DNA of 5,509 bases from Azonexus sp. (GTDB lineage: Bacteria > Pseudomonadota > Gammaproteobacteria > Burkholderiales > Rhodocyclaceae). Each line of letters opens with the position of its first letter. Position 1 is the first letter of the stretch. The stretch is taken from assembly GCA_023150195.1 (NCBI GenBank), contig JAKLLI010000144.1:1-5509 (forward strand). Reading direction: 5' to 3'. Made by a program: the position numbers and the translations under genes. Below, one piece after another: positions 1 to 5,509 of this stretch. The notes under the pieces are model-generated. The model saw only the letters and a program-made list of their open reading frames with translations. It did not search any database and was not told where the DNA came from.

Positions 1-467
1 GACAGCTTCTGGTTGTAGGCGTCGCCACCCAGACGGTCGGTGTGACCCACGGCCAGAATCACTTCCAGCTTGATGGCAGCGGCCTTGGAGACCAGCTCGT
101 CGAGCTTGGCCTTGCCTTCCGGACGCAGGACAGCCTTGTTGAAGTCGAACAGGGCATCGGCAGCGACGGTGATCTTTTCACCGGTCGGCTTCGGTGCAGC
201 AACAGCAGCAGCCGGGGCGGCAGCCGCCGGAGCAGCGGCCTTGGCATCACAGGTGCCAGCCGGCAGCAGGTCCTTGTCGCACTCGCAACCGGCCTTGTCG
301 GCAGCGGCGGCGGCCGGGGTCCAGTAGCCGTCACGCCAGCACAGGCCGGTGCCGGACTTGGCAACGACGTCGCGGGCGTCGATCAGGTAAACGCGTTCCT
401 GGGCAACAGCGGAGAAGCCGATACCGGCCAGCAGCGCCAGGGCGATGGATTTCTTGACGAGGTTCAT
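1..467 (-). CDS. OmpA-family outer-membrane/peptidoglycan-binding protein, N-terminal 155 residues (cut by window edge)
   Basis: The gene reads from ATG at 467 down to base 1 with no stop, so its C-terminus lies outside the window. Residues 1-22 form a signal peptide (MNLVKKSIALALLAGIGFSA, then VA) with likely cleavage after A22. No lipobox cysteine is present. Residues 23-75 are a short segment with cysteines at 43, 61, 63 and 73, including GLCWRDGYWTPA and CECDKDLLPAGTC. Residues 77-92 are an Ala/Pro linker. From about residue 97 the OmpA C-terminal domain begins, with LFDFNKAVLRPEG (106-118) and VGHTDRLGGDAYNQKL (140-155). In this family the Asp of the HTD motif and an Arg just beyond the edge contact diaminopimelate of peptidoglycan. 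There is no room for the eight-stranded barrel of E. coli OmpA. A GGGAAAA stretch 5 bases before the ATG may be a weak ribosome site. It is divergent from the gcr-tamA-tamB operon. The family call is firm; the way it reaches the outer membrane is unknown. Confidence 0.93.
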   Translation of the reverse strand, partial: MNLVKKSIALALLAGIGFSAVAQERVYLIDARDVVAKSGTGLCWRDGYWTPAAAAADKAGCECDKDLLPAGTCDAKAAAPAAAAPAAAVAAPKPTGEKITVAADALFDFNKAVLRPEGKAKLDELVSKAAAIKLEVILAVGHTDRLGGDAYNQKL

Positions 468-504
468 GGTGTTTTCCCGTGAAAGGATATCGTTGTGGGG
501 CTGA

Positions 505-520
505 GATTCTATTACGAATC
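505..520. repeat. Small inverted repeat overlapping the ompA-side -10 (possible operator)
   Basis: GATTC and GAATC form perfect 5-base arms around the 6-base spacer TATTAC. The element covers the candidate -10 of the OmpA-family gene, so a bound dimeric regulator would affect its transcription. Arms this short arise often by chance, and no regulator family is recognised. Confidence 0.3.
506..511 (-). promoter_or_regulatory. Candidate sigma-70 -10 box for the ompA-like gene
   Basis: Read on the minus strand this is TAGAAT, a five-of-six match to TATAAT, 38 bases upstream of the ATG at 467. Transcription would start near 499, giving a leader of about 30 bases. The hexamer at the expected -35 distance (TGCGGT with a 17-base spacer) is poor. 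The call therefore rests on the -10 and the position alone, and an activator or another sigma factor is possible. Confidence 0.35.
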
Positions 521-545
521 GTTACCGGACCGCACCATTCACCGC

Positions 546-555
546 CGGAATTCCG
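546..555. repeat. 10-base perfect palindrome in the divergent region
   Basis: CGGAATTCCG is self-complementary over 10 bases and is followed at once by a second palindrome, CGATCG, at 554-559. Its place in the AT-richer gap between divergent genes makes a protein-binding site conceivable. Nothing else supports it, and it is not a terminator because no T-run follows. Confidence 0.25.
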
Positions 556-616
556 ATCGACTTACGTTAACATGGCCCCCATCAACGACAGATGGCCGCC
601 AACACGGCCGCAACAC

Positions 617-2686
617 ATGCGCCTGATTTCCCCGCTGACCCGACTCAAAGCCTTTTTCGGCGTATCGATGCTTACCGACCGCCAGCGCCTCGACCTTGCG
701 CTGGCCGATTTCCGCCGCCCGGAGGCGGATTCCCTGTCACTACTGCAACAACTGGTCGCCGCCCTGCGCCCGCATCACCATCAGGACACCCAGGGGCACC
801 GCAATTACGCCCTGCTGGTGGAACGTCTGGAAGTCGATGCCGAACTGGCTGCCGCCTTCCGCCATCACGTCGCCAATTTCGCCGGTCAACGCCGGCTACT
901 GACCTTTTTCACCGACAGCGGCATCCTGCCCGGCACCGGCTTTTTTTCCGAATGGTGGCGCATTCTCGGGAACCGGCTGCTGCCCGAAGCGCCCGACGAG
1001 CGCCGGCTGAAAGACTGCCTGCAACTGATTTTCGACAATCGCAACGACTGGCGCTGGCTGGAAACCATTCCGCCGGAACTGTCCTGCCGCTTCTGGGCGG
1101 TCCTGGCGCCGGCCAGCGATTCCGAGCCGAAGAACCGGCGCGATGCGCAGGAACAGATGCTCGACGCGGTGCTGCTGATCGCCCACCGGGTCAGCGGTCT
1201 GGGCGTCGAAAACGAGCTGATGCGTGCCTCGCCCGACCTCGATGACGATACGCCACGCTTCATCGCGCTCTCGGCGGAAGCTCTGGAATTCGTGGCCGCC
1301 TTTCGTGCCGGCCTGAATACCGGCGAGGCACCCGGCGATGATGGCAGCCAGTTGCTGGTCATGGTGGACCAGTGCCAGGACACCCTGCGCCGGATTCGCA
1401 AGCGCTCGATGACGGTGGGTACCAGCCTCCACCTGTCCTACATCCTCACCCGCAGCGAGGAAAGTCTGGCCCGACTGTCGGCGCTGGTCGCCATTCTCAC
1501 GGCGGGCCTGCGCAATGTGCCCCAGGATGAAGCGCTGCGCCAATGGGCAGAATTTGCCCGCACCACCTTCCTGGCCGAAAACCGGCGCAACAGCCTGCGC
1601 CATTACATGCAGCAACTCTCCGGCGTGCTGGCCGTGCGCGTCACCGAAAACGCGGCCCGCTCCGGCGAACATTACATTTGCGAAAATCGTGCGGATTACG
1701 CGCGGATGTGGCGCTCTGCCGCCGGCGCCGGCGTCCTGATCGCGCTGATGGCGCTGCTCAAGATCAAGGCCGCCGCCTTGCACGCCCCGCTGTTTGTCGA
1801 GGCCTTTCTGTTCAGCATGATTTACGGCCTGGGCTTCGTCGGCATTTTCCTGCTCGGCCTCACCGTGGCCACCAAGCAGCCGGCGATGACCGCGCAAACG
1901 CTCGCCGGCCAGTTGGGCGATCTCAAGCCCAACCGCAGCAGCGATCTGGAACGCATGGTGGACGTGATTGCCGCCGTGTCCCGCAGCCAGCTGGCCGCCA
2001 TTGCCGGCAATGTCATGCTGGCCCTGCCGGTCGCCATCGTGGTCGGGCTTGGACTCACGCACTGGTTCGGCGGCAGCCCGATCACGCCCGACAAGGCCGA
2101 GGCATTGATGAGCGACCTCGACCCGCTCTCCTGGGCCTTGCCACACGCTGCGATCGCCGGTTTCTACCTCTTCCTCTCCGGCCTGATCAGCGGCTATTTC
2201 GACAATCGCGCTGCCTACACCGGCATCGGCAGCCGCATCGCCCGCCTGCGCTGGCTGCGGCGCTTTTCCGGCGCACGCAAGGCGGCGACGTTCGGGCGCT
2301 ATATCGAAGATCGTATGGGCGGCATCATGGGGAACTTCCTGTTCGGCTGCATGCTGGGTTCCACCGGCATGATCGGCACCCTGCTGGGGTTGCCGCTCGA
2401 TATCCGCCACATCGCCTTTTCGTCGGCCAATCTCGGCTACGCCGTGATCGGCCATGAATTCTCGCTGGGCTGGCAAGCCGTGGCACTGGGCTGCCTGGGC
2501 GTGATCGGCATCGGCCTGACCAATCTGGCGGTCAGCTTCGGGCTGGCACTGCGCACGGCCATGGGCGCCCGCAACATCCACTTTGCCCACTGGAGCACCC
2601 TGCTTGGTGCGCTGTGGCGACGCTTCCTGGCCCAGCCGCGCAGTTTCCTGCTGCCACCCAAAGGCGGCGATCAAAGCAGCCACTGA
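617..2686 (+). CDS. PF10136 family polytopic membrane protein, annotated 'site-specific recombinase Gcr'
   Basis: From ATG 617 this gives 689 residues; the stop is TGA at 2684-2686. The protein has two halves. Residues 1 to about 360 are soluble and largely helical, with family-like stretches TFFTDSGILPGTGFFSE (96-112) and NDWRWLETIP (143-152). Residues 360-689 hold about six hydrophobic segments near 366-383, 391-417, 457-483, 507-528, 569-592 and 620-645. Conserved-looking motifs include SGEHYICENRADYARMWRSA (349-368), VATKQPAMTA (417-426), SGYFDNRAAY (525-534) and LPLDIRHIAFSSANLGYA (592-609). These match the family named after gonococcal Gcr. I see no tyrosine- or serine-recombinase catalytic signature, so the family name is doubtful and an inner-membrane envelope role is more likely (inference). 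The start is uncertain: ATG 572 would add 15 atypical residues (with a rare AGA codon), ATG 668 would remove 17, and none has a clear Shine-Dalgarno. The gene ends 4 bases before tamA and probably shares its transcript. Confidence 0.88.
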   Translation: MRLISPLTRLKAFFGVSMLTDRQRLDLALADFRRPEADSLSLLQQLVAALRPHHHQDTQGHRNYALLVERLEVDAELAAAFRHHVANFAGQRRLLTFFTDSGILPGTGFFSEWWRILGNRLLPEAPDERRLKDCLQLIFDNRNDWRWLETIPPELSCRFWAVLAPASDSEPKNRRDAQEQMLDAVLLIAHRVSGLGVENELMRASPDLDDDTPRFIALSAEALEFVAAFRAGLNTGEAPGDDGSQLLVMVDQCQDTLRRIRKRSMTVGTSLHLSYILTRSEESLARLSALVAILTAGLRNVPQDEALRQWAEFARTTFLAENRRNSLRHYMQQLSGVLAVRVTENAARSGEHYICENRADYARMWRSAAGAGVLIALMALLKIKAAALHAPLFVEAFLFSMIYGLGFVGIFLLGLTVATKQPAMTAQTLAGQLGDLKPNRSSDLERMVDVIAAVSRSQLAAIAGNVMLALPVAIVVGLGLTHWFGGSPITPDKAEALMSDLDPLSWALPHAAIAGFYLFLSGLISGYFDNRAAYTGIGSRIARLRWLRRFSGARKAATFGRYIEDRMGGIMGNFLFGCMLGSTGMIGTLLGLPLDIRHIAFSSANLGYAVIGHEFSLGWQAVALGCLGVIGIGLTNLAVSFGLALRTAMGARNIHFAHWSTLLGALWRRFLAQPRSFLLPPKGGDQSSH

Positions 2687-2690
2687 CGCC

Positions 2691-4364
2691 ATGCGCCGAT
2701 TCGCCCTGACGCTGCTGCTCGGCCTGCTGACCCAAGCAGCGCTCGCCGAGGTCCGCATCGAGATGGCCGACGAAGCCTTGGGCAGCCAGCTACGCCAGTT
2801 CCTGCCGGAAGAAGGCAGCGTTCGGCGGCTGTCAGGCATGAGCCAGGAAATCCTCGCCACCGAGGGCTATTTTTCCCCCGTCCTGAGTCACGAAGACCGC
2901 GACGGCGCCTTGGTCCTGCGCATCGACCCCGGCCCGCGCACCCGGATCGCCAGCGTCGATCTTGCGGTCGACGGCCCCTTGCCGCAGGAAACCAGGGACC
3001 GTCTCAACAGCGGCTGGTTGTTGCCGGTGGGCCAGCCCTACCGGCAAGCCGACTGGAACGCCGCCAAGCAGCACATCCTGAGCGAACTGCTGGCGGAGGA
3101 TTACCCGCAAGCGAGCCTGCGCGACAGTCGGGCAGACATTGATGCGCCTCGCCAGGCGGCCCATTTGAGCGCCCACTACGACAGCGGGCCCCGCTTCCGT
3201 TTCGGCGAACTCGAGATTGAAGGCCTGAACCGCTATTCCCCCACACTGATCGCCCGTTACAACCAGAGCGTGCGTCCCGGCGACCCCTATCGCGAACAGC
3301 GGCTGGGCACCCTCATCGGCCACCTGCAGGCCACGCCGTATTTCAGTTCGGTCAAGGCGGTACTGGACGTGGACAACGCGACGCAGGAAGCCGACGGCAG
3401 CATGACTGCCCCGGTGCGCCTAACCGTGCGCGAACGCGCCGCCCATCGCCTGAGTTTCGGCGCGGGCGCCAGTTCCAATACCGGTGCGCGCATTGAAACT
3501 GGCTATCACACGCCCAATTTCGCCAATCAAGCCTGGGAACTCAACAGTGGCCTGCGTTTGGAACAAAAGCAGCAGACGCTGTATGGCGACATCTTCCTGC
3601 CCCCGGACGACCGTCAGCGCCGGCACAGCGTCGGGGCCACGGTCGACGCCAGCGACATCGAAGGGCTGAAAACCTCCCGCTATGCCTTTGGCGCCCAGAG
3701 CGTGCAGCTGCGCGGCAGCATCGAGCAGCGCCTGTCCTTGAGCTGGCAGGAGGAAGTCCGCGACCCCGAAGGCGCCAGCCGGGTGACCAGCCGGGCGCTG
3801 GTCCCCAATGTGCAATGGACCTGGCGCCATGTCGACAACCTGCTCAATCCCCGCCGGGGCACCGTGGCGCAAATTGCCATCGGCGGCGGCGCCACGGCCC
3901 TGCTTTCCGGCCAGAATTTCCTGCGTCTTTACGGACGCTGGCAGTACTACCTGCCGATCGGTGCCCGGGACACCCTGAGTCTGCGCGCCGAAGGCGGGCA
4001 AACCTTTGCCGATTCCCGGCTGCACATTCCGCAGGACTATCTGTTCCGCACCGGCGGCACCGGCTCGGTGCGCGGTTATGCCTACCAGAGCCTTGGCGTG
4101 CGCGAGGGCAGCGCCACGGTCGGTGGCCGCTATCTGGCGGTCGGCAGCGCCGAGTACACCCACTGGCTGGACGAACAATGGGGGATTGCCGGCTTTGTCG
4201 ATGCCGGTCAGGCCACCGACGACTGGCAGCAGGTCCGCTTTGCCGTCGGCTATGGCCTGGGCGCCCGCTGGCGCAGTCCGGCCGGACCGATTGGCGCCGA
4301 TCTGGCCTGGGGGCAACGCACGCGCGAACTGCATCTGCATTTTTCACTGGCCATTCCGCTCTGA
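2691..4364 (+). CDS. tamA: TamA, Omp85-family outer-membrane barrel of the translocation and assembly module
   Basis: The product has 557 residues, close to E. coli TamA (577). Residues 1-19 are a signal peptide (MRRFALTLLLGLLTQAALA, cleavage before EV). Three POTRA-like repeats follow, roughly 20-87, 88-168 and 169-249. The third carries GELEIEGLNRYSPTLI and the PYFSSVKAVLDV strand typical of the barrel-proximal POTRA. Residues 250-557 form the 16-strand Omp85 barrel. The family's diagnostic loop-6 motif is VRGY at 460-463, within FRTGGTGSVRGYAYQSLG. The chain ends in a short amphipathic strand (HLHFSLAIPL) as expected for a BAM-recognised barrel. In the family, TamA sits in the outer membrane and contacts the C-terminus of TamB. 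BamA is excluded because it has five POTRAs and is about 800 residues. The ATG was chosen because it opens directly on the signal peptide. It lies 4 bases after the gcr stop with no clear Shine-Dalgarno, and is followed after 1 base by tamB. Confidence 0.95.
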   Translation: MRRFALTLLLGLLTQAALAEVRIEMADEALGSQLRQFLPEEGSVRRLSGMSQEILATEGYFSPVLSHEDRDGALVLRIDPGPRTRIASVDLAVDGPLPQETRDRLNSGWLLPVGQPYRQADWNAAKQHILSELLAEDYPQASLRDSRADIDAPRQAAHLSAHYDSGPRFRFGELEIEGLNRYSPTLIARYNQSVRPGDPYREQRLGTLIGHLQATPYFSSVKAVLDVDNATQEADGSMTAPVRLTVRERAAHRLSFGAGASSNTGARIETGYHTPNFANQAWELNSGLRLEQKQQTLYGDIFLPPDDRQRRHSVGATVDASDIEGLKTSRYAFGAQSVQLRGSIEQRLSLSWQEEVRDPEGASRVTSRALVPNVQWTWRHVDNLLNPRRGTVAQIAIGGGATALLSGQNFLRLYGRWQYYLPIGARDTLSLRAEGGQTFADSRLHIPQDYLFRTGGTGSVRGYAYQSLGVREGSATVGGRYLAVGSAEYTHWLDEQWGIAGFVDAGQATDDWQQVRFAVGYGLGARWRSPAGPIGADLAWGQRTRELHLHFSLAIPL

Positions 4365-4365
4365 C

Positions 4366-5509
4366 ATGACCCGACGTTCCCGCGCCCTGCTTGCCCTGTT
4401 CGTTTCCGCCCTGCTGTTGGCGACGGCCGGCGGCTGGCTGTTCATGTCCGAAGGCGGCTTGCAAACCGCCGTCACGCTCGCCCGGCAACTTAGCGGTGAG
4501 CGCTTGCAGATCACGCAGGCCAGCGGCCGGCTCAGCGGCCCCCTGCAACTGGCGCAAGTGCGCTGGACCGACCCGGCGCTGGACCTTGAACTTCGCGACC
4601 TGCACATCGACTGGCAACCCGGCGCTCTGCTTAGCGGCACCCTGCGCATCGACCACCTGCAACTGGCCGAACTGGCGATCCAGACGCACAGCGATGGCAG
4701 TGCCCCGACACCGCCGACCGATCTCCGCCTGCCGCTGGCGGTCGACCTGCCGGACGTGCAGATTTTCCGCATCCGGCAAGGCAGTGCGACGCTGGTCGAG
4801 GCGCTGGCAGGCGCCGTGCACAGCGATGGTCGCCAGCATCGTTTGCAGCTGCTCGCGGCGCACAGTCATCAGGTCGACATCCGGGGTGAGGCCCAAATCG
4901 ATGGCCAGGCGCCTTTCCCGGTCAATGCCCACATCGACCTCGCCGGCACGCTGGAAGCGCGCCCCCTCGCCGCCACCTTACAGGCGACCGGCCCCCTCAC
5001 CCGCCTGCGCGCCGAGTTGCACGCCAGCCGCGGCATTGATGGCGATGCCCAGGCACTGATCACCCCCTTCGCCGCCATGCCCTTCGCCGAAGCCTTGATC
5101 AACCTGCGCCAGCTGGACCCCGCAGCCTGGATCGCCGGCGCGCCGTCCGCCCAGCTCGCCATCACCGCTCAATTGCAACCCGAAGGCGAACACATCACCG
5201 GCAGCTTCGGCATCAGTAATGACCGCCCCGGCCCGCTTGACCGCAACGCGCTGCCGCTGCAGACACTGGCCGGCCAGCTGATCTGGCAGGACGAGGCCTT
5301 GCGCTTGCCGCTATTGCATGCCCAACTCGCCGGCAGCGGCGAACTCAGCGGCAGCGGCAGCTGGCAAACGACGGCAGACGAGGGTCTGGCACTTTCGCTC
5401 GCGGCGCAGTCGGTGGACGCCAGCCACCTGCACAGCGCCCTGCGCCCCACCCGCCTCGCCGGCCCGCTCGACGCCCGTTTGAGCGGCGCGCGCCAGCAGT
5501 TGCGTGCCG
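4366..5509 (+). CDS. tamB: TamB, inner-membrane-anchored periplasm-spanning TAM component, N-terminal 381 residues (cut by window edge)
   Basis: The frame is open from ATG 4366 to the last base, so only the first 381 residues are visible. Family members usually exceed 1,200. Residues 1-6 are basic (MTRRSR) and 7-27 form one hydrophobic segment (ALLALFVSALLLATAGGWLF), a signal anchor for the inner membrane. The stretch at 54-100 is characteristic of TamB/AsmA-like N-termini: GRLSGPLQLAQVRWTDPAL, then LHIDWQPGALLSGTLRIDHL. The rest is alternating short hydrophobic strands rich in Ala, Leu, Gly and Gln, fitting the long beta-taco groove of this family. That groove is thought to bridge the periplasm and carry lipid or client protein. 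The defining C-terminal DUF490 domain (PF04357) that meets TamA lies beyond the edge. The ATG is 1 base past the tamA stop with no Shine-Dalgarno, so translational coupling to tamA is likely. Order and partner make the call secure despite truncation. Confidence 0.92.
   Translation, partial: MTRRSRALLALFVSALLLATAGGWLFMSEGGLQTAVTLARQLSGERLQITQASGRLSGPLQLAQVRWTDPALDLELRDLHIDWQPGALLSGTLRIDHLQLAELAIQTHSDGSAPTPPTDLRLPLAVDLPDVQIFRIRQGSATLVEALAGAVHSDGRQHRLQLLAAHSHQVDIRGEAQIDGQAPFPVNAHIDLAGTLEARPLAATLQATGPLTRLRAELHASRGIDGDAQALITPFAAMPFAEALINLRQLDPAAWIAGAPSAQLAITAQLQPEGEHITGSFGISNDRPGPLDRNALPLQTLAGQLIWQDEALRLPLLHAQLAGSGELSGSGSWQTTADEGLALSLAAQSVDASHLHSALRPTRLAGPLDARLSGARQQLRA

Larger units (their letters stand above)
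468..616. promoter_or_regulatory. Divergent intergenic control region between ompA-like gene and gcr-tamA-tamB
   Basis: This gap separates two divergently oriented genes, so it must hold the promoter for the minus-strand OmpA-family gene and probably the one for the plus-strand operon. It stands out by composition: 44 of 90 bases at 481-570 are G/C, far below the flanking coding DNA. It contains a candidate -10 for the ompA side and two small inverted repeats (listed separately). On the plus strand I see no convincing -35/-10 pair. TAACAT at 568-573 is a weak -10 candidate, and if real it would exclude an upstream start at 572. The open frame of the gcr gene continues upstream to a GTG at 479, but the residues it would encode look non-coding. 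Confidence 0.7.

Noticed and set aside
192..239. GCN-rich repetitive stretch resembling a simple sequence repeat
   Set aside because: It encodes the Ala/Pro linker of the OmpA-family protein (residues 77-92) with mixed codons. It is a normal linker rather than a phase-variable tract.
42..482. Plus-strand 146-residue open frame at the left edge
   Set aside because: It is antisense to the OmpA-family gene, whose signal peptide, linker and OmpA domain are unmistakable.
1543..2457. 304-residue plus-strand frame inside the gcr-like gene
   Set aside because: It is an out-of-frame shadow, Arg/His-rich with low-complexity composition, while the main frame shows conserved motifs and membrane segments.
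617..2686. Possible invertible or integrative element because of the 'recombinase' label
   Set aside because: No flanking inverted repeats, attachment sites, tRNA or compositional break are visible, and the gene matches its neighbours in base composition.
896..2860. 654-residue open frame on the minus strand, antisense to the gcr-like gene and the tamA start
   Set aside because: It lies opposite a clearly recognisable protein family. Its translation is rich in Gly, Ala, Gln, His and Asp with no domain, as expected of a GC-rich antisense shadow.
3420..4340. 306-residue minus-strand open frame opposite tamA
   Set aside because: TamA is firmly identified on the plus strand by its POTRA repeats and VRGY motif. 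The antisense product has no recognisable features.
3844..4932. 362-residue minus-strand open frame spanning the tamA/tamB junction
   Set aside because: It crosses two real genes, is Arg/Ala/Gln-rich with no domain, and has no promoter or ribosome site that I can see.
4391..5059. 222-residue plus-strand frame inside tamB
   Set aside because: It is out of frame with TamB and its product is Arg/Ser/Pro-rich without features. The TamB frame has an N-terminal anchor and family motifs.

Overview
The window is a GC-rich stretch of a Gram-negative chromosome. It carries one gene cut by the left edge on the minus strand, a short divergent control region, and a tightly packed plus-strand operon that runs off the right edge. 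The gene content is that of a betaproteobacterium: a short OmpA-family protein with a Cys-rich N-terminal segment and Ala/Pro linker, a PF10136 'Gcr' membrane protein, and TamA/TamB. The OmpA type resembles what I recall from Rhodocyclales (the Dechloromonas/Azonexus/Azoarcus group). That placement rests on family recognition alone; no search was run.

Layout. Positions 467 to 1 (minus) encode the first 155 residues of an OmpA-family envelope protein: signal peptide, four-cysteine segment, Ala/Pro linker, and the start of a peptidoglycan-binding OmpA C-terminal domain. Positions 468-616 are the divergent intergenic region. It is markedly less GC-rich (44 of 90 bases are G/C at 481-570), has a plausible -10 for ompA, and holds two small inverted repeats. 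Positions 617-2686 (plus) encode a 689-residue polytopic membrane protein of the family annotated 'site-specific recombinase, Gcr' (PF10136). Positions 2691-4364 encode TamA, an Omp85-family outer-membrane barrel with three POTRA domains. Positions 4366-5509 encode the N-terminal 381 residues of TamB, truncated by the window edge.

How they fit together. TamA (outer membrane) and TamB (inner-membrane anchored, spanning the periplasm) form the translocation and assembly module, TAM. It is linked to outer-membrane protein insertion and, in later work on TamB-like AsmA proteins, to phospholipid movement between the membranes. The gcr stop and tamA start are separated by 4 bases, and the tamA stop and tamB start by 1 base. 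Neither downstream start has a clear Shine-Dalgarno sequence, so the three genes are probably co-transcribed and translationally coupled. The most interesting point is that the so-called recombinase has a membrane-protein C-terminal half and sits at the head of a TAM operon. This suggests an envelope function rather than DNA recombination. The divergent ompA adds a fourth envelope gene sharing the same control region.

I see no mobile element, CRISPR array, tRNA or rRNA. The long antisense open frames are GC-driven shadows.
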